Below are positions 34,288-42,845 of a stretch of 64,000 nucleotides of DNA, in pieces. How positions within the stretch are numbered: the stretch's first letter is position 1; each line of letters starts with the position of its first letter. Origin of the DNA: Aquimarina sp. BL5 (GTDB lineage: Bacteria; Bacteroidota; Bacteroidia; Flavobacteriales; Flavobacteriaceae); contig NZ_CP031963.1 of the NCBI RefSeq assembly GCF_003443675.1, positions 3,991,501 through 4,055,500 on the forward strand, in the 5' to 3' direction. Both the position numbers and the translations under genes were made by a program. The notes under the pieces are model-generated. The model had not been told where the DNA came from and made no database searches. It worked only from the letters and a program-made list of their open reading frames with translations.

Positions 34288-34457
34288 AAAAAGATCAGTT
34301 TCGAGAAAGTTCAATCTTCCAGTGGAAGTGATCTCCAAAAATAACTAAAATGATAAGTTGATTGATTAAAAGTTATTCAGAATTATTAACCATTGAGAAT
34401 ACGCTGCATTTTTAATTTAAGGATTTTGTTTTTTGAAATAAATAAATAAAATAATAT

Positions 34458-34481
34458 ATTTACGTAATCAGTTACGTAAAT
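34458..34481. promoter_or_regulatory. Perfect palindromic operator of the MarR-GNAT gene
   Basis: Arms ATTTACGTAA (34458-34467) and TTACGTAAAT (34472-34481) form a perfect inverted repeat around TCAG. The arms contain the 8-base palindrome TTACGTAA twice. The site lies 10 bases upstream of the ATG at 34492 and overlaps a TATATTTA sequence that could be the -7 box. This fits autorepression by the MarR-type product. Confidence 0.75.
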
Positions 34482-34491
34482 AGATTTAGAT

Positions 34492-35445
34492 ATGACTTTT
34501 TTTGATACTATAGGTACAATGGCAATTGGCAGCAGGTTAAGGATGTTAAGTGAACGAATAACAGAAGATGCGAGACAAGTATATGAATTGTATGGAGTTG
34601 GTTTAAAACCAAAATGGTTTCCTGTGTTTTATGTTTTGTCACAAAATAATGAAAAATCAATTACAGCGATTGCTAAAGAAATAGGGCATTCTCATCCTTC
34701 TGTTAGCAAAATAGTTAGAGAAATGTCTCAGGATGGAATTATTTCTGAACAGAAAGATAAAAATGATGGTAGAAAAAATAATATAAAGCTTACTTCTAAA
34801 GGAAAGAGTCTGGCGTTAAAAATGGAGAATCAATGCTTTGATGTAAAGAGTGCTGTAGATGATATTTTAGTGCAAACAAAACATAATATGTGGAATGCCA
34901 TCGGAGAGTTTGAATTTTTATTAGATGAAAAGTCTTTACTAAAAAGAGTTATTGAGCAGAAGAAAAAACGAGAATCTTATAACGTTGAAATCATACCTTA
35001 TGAAGAAAAATATCGACAAACATTTAGACAGCTAAATGAAGAATGGATAAATCATTATTTCAAGATGGAGGAGACTGACCGAAAAGCACTAGAACATCCT
35101 AAAGAGTATATATTGGATAAAGGAGGTTATATTTTAATTGCTTTGTATAAAAATAAGGCTGTTGGAGTGTGTGCATTGATAAAAATGCAAGAGTCCAAAT
35201 ATGATTTTGAATTAGCAAAGATGGCTGTCTCTTCTGAAGCTAAAGGAAAAGGGATAGGCTGGATTTTAGGGAAAGCAATTATTGAAAAATCAAGGTTCTT
35301 AAATGCAAAGAAAATTTATCTGGAGAGTAATACTGTATTAGCTCCTGCGATCAATCTGTATCAAAAATTAGGATTCAAAAGGGTTGTTGGTCATCCTACT
35401 CCATATGAACGCTGTAATATTCAGATGGAACTTAAGCTTGATTAA
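34492..35445 (+). CDS. MarR-type regulator fused to a GNAT acetyltransferase
   Basis: The 317-residue protein has two parts. Residues about 10-150 form a MarR winged helix (KSITAIAKEIGHSHPSVSKIVREMSQDGIIS, then DGRKNNIKLTSKGK). Residues about 160-316 form a GNAT domain with MAVSSEAKGKGIGWILGKAII as the acetyl-CoA loop and PAINLYQKLGFK. Such fusions are known in several phyla; the acetylated substrate is usually unknown. A perfect palindromic operator lies directly upstream, suggesting autoregulation. It is divergent from dnaE. Confidence 0.92.
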   Translation: MTFFDTIGTMAIGSRLRMLSERITEDARQVYELYGVGLKPKWFPVFYVLSQNNEKSITAIAKEIGHSHPSVSKIVREMSQDGIISEQKDKNDGRKNNIKLTSKGKSLALKMENQCFDVKSAVDDILVQTKHNMWNAIGEFEFLLDEKSLLKRVIEQKKKRESYNVEIIPYEEKYRQTFRQLNEEWINHYFKMEETDRKALEHPKEYILDKGGYILIALYKNKAVGVCALIKMQESKYDFELAKMAVSSEAKGKGIGWILGKAIIEKSRFLNAKKIYLESNTVLAPAINLYQKLGFKRVVGHPTPYERCNIQMELKLD

Positions 35446-35472
35446 AATGGTAAAAAGTGAAAAGGAGTTATG

Positions 35473-35556
35473 TTCGGCGTTGGTTGTAGATTATACTTAA
35501 TAAGTCTTTATTTGATTTGTTTATGAGTTTATAGGTATAACTACTACCTCGCCGAA
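35473..35556. repeat. Imperfect inverted repeat of 84 bases
   Basis: Left arm 35473-35496 and right arm 35535-35556 pair in four blocks: TTCGGCG/CGCCGAA, GGT/ACC, GTAG/CTAC and TTATAC/GTATAA. That is 20 base pairs with small interruptions, around a 38-base AT-rich loop. It lies in the 265-base gap between convergent genes and is separate from the terminator at 35652. It could be a small mobile-type palindrome or an RNA structure. Confidence 0.6.
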
Positions 35557-35651
35557 TCATAATTACTGCTATATTAGGTTATAAAGTACTTGAAAAGAAT
35601 CTTATGCTATTCTGATGAACTCTGTAAATATCGACAAATCCTTTAAAAAAT

Positions 35652-35687
35652 AAAAAGCGTTCAACAATATTATTGGTGAACGCTTTT
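35652..35687. terminator. Bidirectional terminator between convergent genes
   Basis: Arms AAAAGCGTTCA (35653-35663) and TGAACGCTTTT (35677-35687) are fully complementary. A T-run follows on the minus strand. It separates the MarR-GNAT gene from the convergent lipoprotein gene. Confidence 0.85.
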
Positions 35688-35710
35688 CGAATTATAGTTG
35701 AGTTGTGATT

Positions 35711-36598
35711 TTAATATCCGTATTCAAATAATCCTTCGGTGACAACTATTCCGCTTGTTGTGGTAAATTCAAAGCTACCACTAATACATTTGGTTTCAGT
35801 ATCGTGAAAAGTTATTGTAAGTCTTCCTGATACTGCAGATGCCTTGTCATTATATAAACTATAAGTAGCACTATAATCTCCAGACCCCGTTAGGGAATGT
35901 GTTCCAACAGTAACATTTATAGGGAAAACAATCTCTATTTCTTCATCATCGTTACTTGCTTTGATAAAAATAGAAGGGTTGTTTACTCCAAATGGAATTG
36001 CGTCGTGATCATCTGTAATCATTGGGTTGCCATTAATCATAGCAGTTAGAGATGCATTAAGAAGACATGGGTTTATTTCAGGATCTTCTTCTTCCTCTTC
36101 AACGTTTATAATAATTTCAGGATCTTCTTCTTCCTCTTCTGGTTGAGGAACAAAATTTTCTATAGGTAATCTATAAAACCATCCGTTCTTGAAGCTCATA
36201 GATCTTCCATTACTACCTTTTAAGTCTTCAAAATAGAAATTACCGGAAACACTATTATTATAAATTTCTGTAATAACTATCTGTCCGTTACTTACTCCGT
36301 CTTCTGAGATAAATTTTACATCATCCTCTTCGAAACTAACTTTGTTAATAGCTTGTTGTTCTAGTCTATAAGTTCCAATGTCAGTAGAAGAAGTGGAAAA
36401 ATTTATTGATTCTGTGCCAGTGTTTCCGACGATGACTAATGTACCATCATCGTGAATAATAGCTTTTCTGATATCAGGTCTGAATAATTTTCCGTCGATT
36501 GTAGCCTGTAATCCTGGTGTGTTAAATTCCACATCGTCTGTACAAGAATTAAAAATTAGGCAGACTACTGCCAATAGTGGGGTAATTTTTTTAATCAT
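35711..36598 (-). CDS. Lipoprotein with two DUF6252-like domains
   Basis: The 295-residue protein has a lipoprotein signal ending IFNSCTDD (Cys19). It contains two similar beta-rich domains of about 110 residues, beginning PGLQATIDGKLFRPDI (about 28) and LNASLTAMINGNPMITDD (about 182). The second ends ISGSFEFTTTSG. The linker carries a duplicated acidic segment (EEEEEDPEI). The pattern resembles DUF6252 proteins of Flavobacteriia, whose function is unknown. The acidic linker may bind Ca2+ or act as a spacer. Confidence 0.72.
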   Translation of the reverse strand: MIKKITPLLAVVCLIFNSCTDDVEFNTPGLQATIDGKLFRPDIRKAIIHDDGTLVIVGNTGTESINFSTSSTDIGTYRLEQQAINKVSFEEDDVKFISEDGVSNGQIVITEIYNNSVSGNFYFEDLKGSNGRSMSFKNGWFYRLPIENFVPQPEEEEEDPEIIINVEEEEEDPEINPCLLNASLTAMINGNPMITDDHDAIPFGVNNPSIFIKASNDDEEIEIVFPINVTVGTHSLTGSGDYSATYSLYNDKASAVSGRLTITFHDTETKCISGSFEFTTTSGIVVTEGLFEYGY

Positions 36599-36695
36599 AC
36601 GTTTGGGGCTTTAAAAATCTAATTACGGAAAAAACTATAATTAGATGTTCTGGTACAAACATATAATGAAAATCTTAAGAAAACAATTTTTTTCC

Positions 36696-36736
36696 GATAA
36701 AAAACACAATTTTCAACGATTAAGGATAAAAAACAC
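36696..36736. repeat. Direct repeat upstream of rpsP operon
   Basis: The 12-mer GATAAAAAACAC occurs at 36696-36707 and 36725-36736. The rest of the 362-base gap from 36599 to 36960 holds only the rpsP promoter and AT-rich sequence. Confidence 0.5.
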
Positions 36737-36907
36737 CGATGAAATACACAAAAAACTTGTTTTTGTTTATTTAAAGTAAGTTTTTACACTTATTTATAAA
36801 TATGCAAATTCTACATATTAGAACCTTGTTTTAGAATTTGAAACTTAAAAGATTTTGTAATAGATCATAAAGGCAAATCATTTTAGCGCTAATTTGTTAA
36901 AAATGAT

Positions 36908-36915
36908 TACATTTG
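36908..36915 (+). promoter_or_regulatory. -7 promoter box of the rpsP-rimM-trmN6 operon
   Basis: TACATTTG fits the Bacteroidota TAnnTTTG consensus and lies 45 bases upstream of the rpsP ATG. The leader contains a small GGGT/ACCC hairpin near 36934-36946. Confidence 0.65.
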
Positions 36916-36960
36916 CGCACTTAATTATAATCGGGGTCGAGTACCCAAAAATTAATTCAT

Positions 36961-37494
36961 ATGTCTGTTAAAATAAGATTACAGAGACACGGTAAAAAAG
37001 GAAAACCTTTTTACTGGATCGTAGCAGCGGATGCTAGAGCAAAAAGAGATGGTAAGTTTTTAGAAAAAATCGGTACGTACAATCCAAACACTAACCCAGC
37101 GACTATAGACTTAAATGTTGATGGTGCCGTAAAATGGTTACAAAATGGAGCGCAGCCTACTGATACAGCTAGAGCTATCCTTTCTTATAAAGGAGCGATG
37201 CTAAAAAATCACCTTACTGGAGGTGTAAGAAAAGGTGCTTTGACTGAAGAACAAGCTGAAGAAAAATTCAATGCTTGGGTTCAGGAAAAAGAAGGATCTG
37301 TTGGTGCTAAGAAAGATTCTTTAGCTAAAGCAGAAGCTGATGCTAAAGCAAAAGCACTTGCTGCAGAAAAAGAAGTGAATGCTAAGCGTGAAGCTGATGC
37401 TGCGGAAGCAGAAGCAGCTGCTAAAGCAGAAGAAGCTGCCGCTAATGCTACAGAAGCAGAAGCAACTGAAGAAGCTAGCAACGAGGAAGAATAG
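36961..37494 (+). CDS. rpsP: Ribosomal protein bS16 with long Ala/Glu-rich tail
   Basis: The first 80 or so residues are a clear bS16 ([36 protein letters not shown]-type region with [11 protein letters not shown]). The protein then continues to 177 residues, about twice the usual length. The added part becomes an Ala, Glu and Lys-rich segment that probably forms a long helix and ends acidic (EEASNEEE). C-terminal extensions of S16 are known in Bacteroidota. It begins the rpsP-rimM-trmN6 operon, with rimM starting 14 bases after it. Confidence 0.97.
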   Translation: MSVKIRLQRHGKKGKPFYWIVAADARAKRDGKFLEKIGTYNPNTNPATIDLNVDGAVKWLQNGAQPTDTARAILSYKGAMLKNHLTGGVRKGALTEEQAEEKFNAWVQEKEGSVGAKKDSLAKAEADAKAKALAAEKEVNAKREADAAEAEAAAKAEEAAANATEAEATEEASNEEE

Positions 37495-37508
37495 TTGCAT
37501 TACTGACG

Positions 37509-38033
37509 ATGAAGAAAGAAGATTGCTTCTATCTAGGCAAAATCGTAAGCAAATTTAGTTTTAAGGGCGAAGTGTTGATAAAACTTGACACTGACGAACC
37601 TGAAAGTTATGTGAAAATGGAATCAGTTTTTATTAATTATAATAAAAATTTGGTTCCATTTTTTATTGAAAAAAGTTCACTTCATAAAAGTGATTTGCTT
37701 CGCGTGAAATTTGAAGACGTAGATTCAGAAGAAGATGCGGATGATCTGATGAAAGCAGAAATATATCTGCCCATCGATCTTTTACCTAAACTTGAAGGAA
37801 ATAAATTCTATTTTCATGAAGTGATAGGTTTTAAAATTATAGACAATAGTTTTGGAGAGGTAGGTGTCATTAAACATATTAATGATAGTACAGCACAGGC
37901 GCTTTTTGAGATTGATCGTAATGGTATTGAGATTTTAATACCGATGAATGATGAATTTATAGATAAGGTGGATAGAGATACTAAGACCGTTTTTGTAAAT
38001 ACTCCAGAAGGATTGATAGATCTTTACCTTTAG
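37509..38033 (+). CDS. rimM: Ribosome maturation factor RimM
   Basis: The 174-residue protein has the RimM layout: an N-terminal barrel with YLGKIVSKFSFKGEVLIKL, then a PRC-barrel domain with YFHEVIGFKIID and GEVGVIKHI, ending IPMNDEFIDKVD. It helps 30S maturation near the binding site of S19. Its place directly after rpsP is the conserved bacterial order, although trmD does not follow here. Confidence 0.95.
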   Translation: MKKEDCFYLGKIVSKFSFKGEVLIKLDTDEPESYVKMESVFINYNKNLVPFFIEKSSLHKSDLLRVKFEDVDSEEDADDLMKAEIYLPIDLLPKLEGNKFYFHEVIGFKIIDNSFGEVGVIKHINDSTAQALFEIDRNGIEILIPMNDEFIDKVDRDTKTVFVNTPEGLIDLYL

Positions 38034-38036
38034 AAC

Positions 38037-38750
38037 ATGTCTAAACCATTCCAGTTTAAGCAATTTACAATACACCAGGACCGTTGTGCTATGAAGATAG
38101 GCACAGATGGGGTCTTGCTAGGTTCTTGGGTTCCGTTATCCAATGAGATAAATTCAATTCTGGATATAGGTACGGGAACAGGAGTTATAGCATTGATGAT
38201 GGCTCAGCGATCTTATGTAGATACTATAGATGCTATAGAAATTGATGATGATGCGTATGAGCAAGCGGTAGAAAATTTTGAAGCCTCGGATTGGGGAGAT
38301 CGATTGTTTTGCTACCACGCTTCTTTTCAGGAATTTTTCCAGGAGATAGATGACGAATATGACTTACTAATTAGTAATCCTCCGTTTTATACAGATGATT
38401 ACAAAACAGCTGATGCAAGTCGTGATGCAGCTAGGTTTGAAGATTCGCTACCTTTTGAACACCTTTTTGTAGGAGCCTCTCATTTACTATCAGAAAATGG
38501 AAGATTTGCGGTTATACTCCCTTATAAAGAAGAAAATAATGCTATAGATATCGCAAAAAGAGTAGGATTATATCCTCAAAAAATTACCAGAGTTAAGGGA
38601 AATCCTTCTTCAGAAATTAAAAGAAGTATGTTATTATTCGGATTTGATCAATCCGATTTTGAATCAGAAGAATTGATTATAGAAAAAACTAGGCTTCAAT
38701 ATACGAAAGAGTATATCGAATTGACAAAGGAGTTTTACCTTAAGATGTAA
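38037..38750 (+). CDS. trmN6: tRNA1(Val) (adenine-37 N6)-methyltransferase
   Basis: The 237-residue protein is a TrmN6/YfiC-type methyltransferase. It has the start FQFKQFTIHQDRCAMKIGTDGVLLGSW, the SAM motif ILDIGTGTGVIALMMAQRS and the adenine-methylating motif ISNPPFY. It modifies A37 of tRNA1-Val. It follows rimM by 3 bases, as the third gene of the operon. Confidence 0.93.
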   Translation: MSKPFQFKQFTIHQDRCAMKIGTDGVLLGSWVPLSNEINSILDIGTGTGVIALMMAQRSYVDTIDAIEIDDDAYEQAVENFEASDWGDRLFCYHASFQEFFQEIDDEYDLLISNPPFYTDDYKTADASRDAARFEDSLPFEHLFVGASHLLSENGRFAVILPYKEENNAIDIAKRVGLYPQKITRVKGNPSSEIKRSMLLFGFDQSDFESEELIIEKTRLQYTKEYIELTKEFYLKM

Positions 38751-38763
38751 GGTGAGTATATAA

Positions 38764-38795
38764 AAAAAGGAGCATTATACTATAACGCTCCTTTT
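38764..38795 (+). terminator. Intrinsic terminator of the rpsP operon
   Basis: A stem of AAAAGGAGC and GCTCCTTTT (38765-38773 and 38787-38795) extends inwards with TTATA/TATAA. It lies 14 bases after the trmN6 stop. Confidence 0.85.
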
Positions 38796-38868
38796 CTCCA
38801 AATTCAATCACTCTACGAAGTTTAATTTATATTTCTATAAATTAACACTCTTAAGATTTTTACAGTAA

Positions 38869-39180
38869 TTAGTCTTTAGCAACCCAATTACCTTCAGCGT
38901 CACAATGCACTTCTACTGTTTCTCCATCTTCTTTAGTAAGTTCTAATTTAAACTCAGAAGCATCTTCCTTAGCAGCAGCTTTACTAATAGTTGCTCCAGC
39001 AAAATCTTTTGCTACAGCGTCAAGCACTGGTTGTGGTAAGTTTTCAACAGCTAACTCAATATATTTTTCCTGAGCAGTAACTTCTACTGTTTCATCAGAA
39101 GACAATTCTTGTGCATTGATACTTTGTGTTCCTAATAAAAGTCCAAAAGCTACTACTGGTAATACAAATAAATTTTTCAT
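38869..39180 (-). CDS. Small exported PepSY-like protein
   Basis: The 103-residue protein has a signal peptide ending SINAQ. A short domain with ENLPQPVLDAVAKDFAGATI and FKLELTKEDGETVEVHCDAEGNWV follows the PepSY-like (DUF2874) pattern seen in small periplasmic Bacteroidota proteins. The function is unknown; PepSY domains often inhibit proteases or bind ligands. It is monocistronic. Confidence 0.82.
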   Translation of the reverse strand: MKNLFVLPVVAFGLLLGTQSINAQELSSDETVEVTAQEKYIELAVENLPQPVLDAVAKDFAGATISKAAAKEDASEFKLELTKEDGETVEVHCDAEGNWVAKD

Positions 39181-39483
39181 TTTGTTCTTAGGTTTTAATT
39201 ATTCTTTATTTCGTTGTTTAACTAAAAGGAATAATTGTGCCAGATGGTTTTTAATGAAGAAAAAAGGATTAAATAGCTTTAAATCAGGTTTTTAAACAAA
39301 GTATTAATAATGTTAAGAGTATCTAAAATGTGTAGAAATCAATTTCCAAATGCGGAATTTGTCCACAAGTTTCTATAAATTTAAGTCTAAGTATATTTCT
39401 GTTATGAGTGGCATTACCATCAAATATTCCAAGTATTAGAGATCCTCAGTGTTTTATATAATATTTTAAGAAGTCAAAAAAAA

Positions 39484-39514
39484 TTGGTTGCTCTTTTTTC
39501 ATTAATTACATTTG
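39484..39514 (+). promoter_or_regulatory. Promoter of the glutaryl-CoA dehydrogenase gene
   Basis: TTG at 39484-39486 and TACATTTG at 39507-39514, separated by 20 bases, match the Bacteroidota -33 and -7 boxes. They lie 57 bases upstream of the start codon. The rest of the gap from 39181 to 39571 shows no gene. Confidence 0.6.
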
Positions 39515-39571
39515 TTACCGGTTTAATCACCATGATTTTGAAAATAGTATAAAACATAAATAGAAAATATA

Positions 39572-40750
39572 ATGAAGCCTGATCTTTTTGAAGCACCAGA
39601 TTATTATAATTTAGATGAACTCTTAACAGATGAGCATAAGTTAGTTCGCGATGCTGCTCGCAGTTGGGTAAAACGAGATGTGTCTCCTATTATTGAAGAA
39701 TATGCCCAACGCGCAGAGTTTCCAAATCAAATTATTAAAGGATTAGCAGAGATAGGAGCTTTTGGTCCTTATATTCCAGAAAAGTACGGTGGAGCTGGAT
39801 TAGATCAGATTAGCTATGGATTGATCATGCAGGAAATAGAAAGGGGGGATTCTGGAGTTCGTTCTACGGCTTCGGTACAATCTTCGTTGGTTATGTATCC
39901 AATCTGGAAATACGGTACAGAAGAACAACGAAATAAATACCTTCCTAAGCTAGCATCAGGAGAGTTTATGGGATGTTTTGGGTTAACTGAACCTGATCAC
40001 GGATCAAACCCTGGTGGGATGACTACCAATTTTAAAGATAAAGGAGATCACTATTTGCTTAACGGCGCTAAGTTATGGATATCCAATGCCCCTTTTGCTG
40101 ATATAGCAGTGGTTTGGGCAAAAAATGAAGAAGGAAGAATTCATGGACTTGTTGTAGAACGAGGTATGGAAGGATTCTCCACACCGGAGACTCATAATAA
40201 ATGGTCACTCCGTGCTTCGGCAACAGGAGAGCTTATTTTTGATAATGTAAAAGTACCTAAAGAAAATCTTTTGCCAGGGAAAAGTGGATTGGGAGCTCCT
40301 TTAGGTTGTTTGGATTCTGCTCGTTTTGGAATCGCCTGGGGTGCAATTGGAGCAGCAATGGATTGTTATGATACAGCTTTGCGCTATTCTAAAGAACGAA
40401 TTCAGTTTGATAAACCCATTGGAGGAACACAACTTCAGCAAAAGAAGCTAGCAGAAATGATTACCGAGATTACCAAAGCACAATTACTTGCTTGGCGATT
40501 AGGAGTTTTGAGAGAAGAAGGAAAGGCTACTACAGCACAAATCTCTATGGCAAAACGTAATAATGTAGATATGGCGATAAAAATTGCTAGAGAAGCTAGA
40601 CAAATTCTAGGAGGAATGGGAATTACTGGAGAGTATAGTATTATGAGGCATATGATGAATCTAGAAAGTGTGATTACTTATGAAGGAACCCATGATATTC
40701 ATTTATTGATTACAGGAATGGATATTACAGGAATTGCCGCTTTTAAATAA
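39572..40750 (+). CDS. gcdH: Glutaryl-CoA dehydrogenase (acyl-CoA dehydrogenase family)
   Basis: The 392-residue flavoprotein has the acyl-CoA dehydrogenase signatures GCFGLTEPDHGSNPGGM and GAKLWISNAPFADIAVVWA. Its C-terminal catalytic Glu371 in SVITYEGTHDIHLLITG and the SARFGIAWGAIGAAMDCYDTAL segment are typical of glutaryl-CoA dehydrogenase. It oxidatively decarboxylates glutaryl-CoA to crotonyl-CoA in lysine and tryptophan breakdown. It is monocistronic, with its own promoter and terminator. Confidence 0.9.
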   Translation: MKPDLFEAPDYYNLDELLTDEHKLVRDAARSWVKRDVSPIIEEYAQRAEFPNQIIKGLAEIGAFGPYIPEKYGGAGLDQISYGLIMQEIERGDSGVRSTASVQSSLVMYPIWKYGTEEQRNKYLPKLASGEFMGCFGLTEPDHGSNPGGMTTNFKDKGDHYLLNGAKLWISNAPFADIAVVWAKNEEGRIHGLVVERGMEGFSTPETHNKWSLRASATGELIFDNVKVPKENLLPGKSGLGAPLGCLDSARFGIAWGAIGAAMDCYDTALRYSKERIQFDKPIGGTQLQQKKLAEMITEITKAQLLAWRLGVLREEGKATTAQISMAKRNNVDMAIKIAREARQILGGMGITGEYSIMRHMMNLESVITYEGTHDIHLLITGMDITGIAAFK

Positions 40751-40770
40751 GACTGTATTTTTAAAATAAT

Positions 40771-40800
40771 AACGTCTTAGTTTTTCTAAGACGTTTTTTT
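40771..40800 (+). terminator. Intrinsic terminator of gcdH
   Basis: A perfect 10-bp stem (AACGTCTTAG at 40771-40780 with CTAAGACGTT at 40786-40795) is followed by seven T residues. Confidence 0.92.
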
Positions 40801-40832
40801 ATGGATATTTGCGGCTTCAAAAAATCAAATCA

Positions 40833-41396
40833 ATGAAAAAAGTAATTTTTATTTTAGTGTGTAGTCTGTTTGTGTATTCATCTTTTGCTCAGGATATGGC
40901 AAAGGTAGAACCAGTACAATTTCGAATAAATTTTTTAGCTCCAGGAGCAGAAGTTGAATTTGGGGTTACTAAAAGCTCTACTATATTATTAAATGCAGGT
41001 TTTTTATGGGGTATTGGATCTAGTGAGGATTTTAATGGAAACGTAGAGACTAATTTTGCGATTCTTCCGATAATTGATGGACAATATAGATACTATTACA
41101 ATCTGAAGCAAAGACAAGAAAAAGGTAAAAATATTTCCAAAAACAGTGGTAATTTTATAGCTCTAAAAGGAACTTATTATTTTACAGAGAGTTTTCTTGA
41201 GAATCTGGAAGGTAATGAGGAAGACCTTTTTACAGACGAAAGTGATCTGTCTGTGATTGGATTAGCATATGGAATACAGCGAACATATTTCGATTGGCTT
41301 CATTTAGGTTTTGAAGGAGGTATAGGGTATGGACAAACTCGTACAGATAATGTCGTGTTACCCATATTGTCATTTACGATCGGATACGCTTTTTAG
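40833..41396 (+). CDS. Exported beta-barrel-like protein of unknown function
   Basis: From the ATG at 40833 the protein has 187 residues and starts with a signal peptide ending YSSFAQ. The GTG or ATG upstream at 40809 would put eight polar residues before the signal and is rejected. The mature part shows alternating hydrophobic strands, aromatic residues and a C-terminal Phe (LSFTIGYAF). These features suggest a small outer-membrane beta-barrel. No specific family is recognised. Confidence 0.75.
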   Translation: MKKVIFILVCSLFVYSSFAQDMAKVEPVQFRINFLAPGAEVEFGVTKSSTILLNAGFLWGIGSSEDFNGNVETNFAILPIIDGQYRYYYNLKQRQEKGKNISKNSGNFIALKGTYYFTESFLENLEGNEEDLFTDESDLSVIGLAYGIQRTYFDWLHLGFEGGIGYGQTRTDNVVLPILSFTIGYAF

Positions 41397-41428
41397 TTCT
41401 GAAAATGATTGGTTTACTAATAGATTTT

Positions 41429-42829
41429 TTAAACCGCAGGTCTGTTCTCGGATAGGTTTTTGGCTTTAGCAAATACTTCGATGGTTTGTTCGATGTCTTT
41501 CTCACTTGTCATCCAAGAGCAGATACTAATACGGATTACTACTTTTCCTTGCCAAGTAGATCCTCCGCACCAACATTGACCAGATGTTTGTATAAAGTTT
41601 AAAACCAAATTTGTTTGTTGATCATTTTTACAAGCTACTAATACCTGATTGAAAACAACATCATTAAGTATTTTAAAACCGATGGTTTGTAATCCTTTTT
41701 CGAGTTGTTTTGCTCTTATATGGAATGTAGTAACCATTGTATCAATTCCTGTTTTTCCAAGATACTTAATTGTTGCCCATAGTTCAATACCTCTGGAGCG
41801 TTTTGATAATTCTGGAGTGTACAATAGTGGATCTCGTTGTTCACTATAGATAATATATTCTCCTGTAGCTTGCAGAGCGGATAAAAGCGCTTCAGAATCT
41901 TTGCATAATATTACCCCAGAATCATAAGGTGTATTTAATGTTTTATGACCATCAACCGCCCAAGATGAAGCCTTTTCAATTCCATTTGTGAGATAAGAAA
42001 GTGATTTTGAAGCAGCGGCCCAAAGTCCAAAGGCACCATCAATATGTACCCAGGAACCGGCTTTATTAGCAATGTCGCATATGATATTGAAATCATCAAA
42101 AGATCCTGTGTTAGCATTTCCAGCTTGTAAAATTATAAGAGAATGATCATCTAATTCAGGTAATGCTTCTGTATTAAATCTTCCTTGGTTGTCAGATGGA
42201 ATCCACGTGATGTTTTCGTGACCAAAACCTAGCATCGCTAATGTCTTCTTAATACTTGCGTGGATCTGTTCGTGTGCAATAATTTTAATTTTTGGAGAAC
42301 CATTTAATCCTTTTAAATTGATATCCCATCCTAAATTCTTGAGCAACCTAAATCTAGCAGCGGCAAGCCCAGATAGATTTGCCATAGATGTTCCACTAAC
42401 AAAGCCTGCGACCGTTTCTTTTGGTAATTTAAAAATGGTTTTAAGCCATTGTTCACAGATTTGTTCTAATTTTGCATTAATAGGAGAAGTAAGATATAAT
42501 CCTCCGCATTGATCCCAAACATCAGACAACCATTTTACACCTAATGATACTGGGACTGCACCTCCATTTACAAAACCAAAATATCTGCCTCCGGTTTGGG
42601 CAATAGTTCCAGAAGAACCAAAATTATGTAATTGGTTAATAATTTCTGTGGCTGAGCAGGATTTTTCTTTAAGTGGTTCGTCAAATAAGTCTAATTTTTT
42701 TATGTTTTCTTCTGATGGAAAAACATCCATATCCTCAATCCTATCAATATAATTAAATGCAAAATTACGGGCTTGGTCAAAAAGTTTCTTTTCTGATAGT
42801 TCTAGACGCATTTGCTCAAGTATATTCAT
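41429..42829 (-). CDS. PLP-dependent group II amino-acid decarboxylase
   Basis: The 466-residue protein is a pyridoxal-phosphate decarboxylase of the aromatic-amino-acid/glutamate/diaminobutyrate type. It shows GFVSGTSMANLSGLAAAR, HEQIHASIKKTLAMLG, WVHIDGAFGLWAA and the PLP lysine in SWAVDGHKTLNTPYDSG (about residue 296). The substrate is not clear from the sequence. It is 16 bases downstream of a LysE-type exporter and probably cotranscribed with it, with an Lrp-family regulator divergent, so an amino acid or its amine product is likely exported. Confidence 0.88.
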   Translation of the reverse strand: MNILEQMRLELSEKKLFDQARNFAFNYIDRIEDMDVFPSEENIKKLDLFDEPLKEKSCSATEIINQLHNFGSSGTIAQTGGRYFGFVNGGAVPVSLGVKWLSDVWDQCGGLYLTSPINAKLEQICEQWLKTIFKLPKETVAGFVSGTSMANLSGLAAARFRLLKNLGWDINLKGLNGSPKIKIIAHEQIHASIKKTLAMLGFGHENITWIPSDNQGRFNTEALPELDDHSLIILQAGNANTGSFDDFNIICDIANKAGSWVHIDGAFGLWAAASKSLSYLTNGIEKASSWAVDGHKTLNTPYDSGVILCKDSEALLSALQATGEYIIYSEQRDPLLYTPELSKRSRGIELWATIKYLGKTGIDTMVTTFHIRAKQLEKGLQTIGFKILNDVVFNQVLVACKNDQQTNLVLNFIQTSGQCWCGGSTWQGKVVIRISICSWMTSEKDIEQTIEVFAKAKNLSENRPAV

Positions 42830-42845
42830 AACTTTGCGTTTTTAT

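Noticed and set aside
37281-37481. Ala/Ser-rich minus-strand frame
   Set aside because: Antisense of the low-complexity tail of rpsP.
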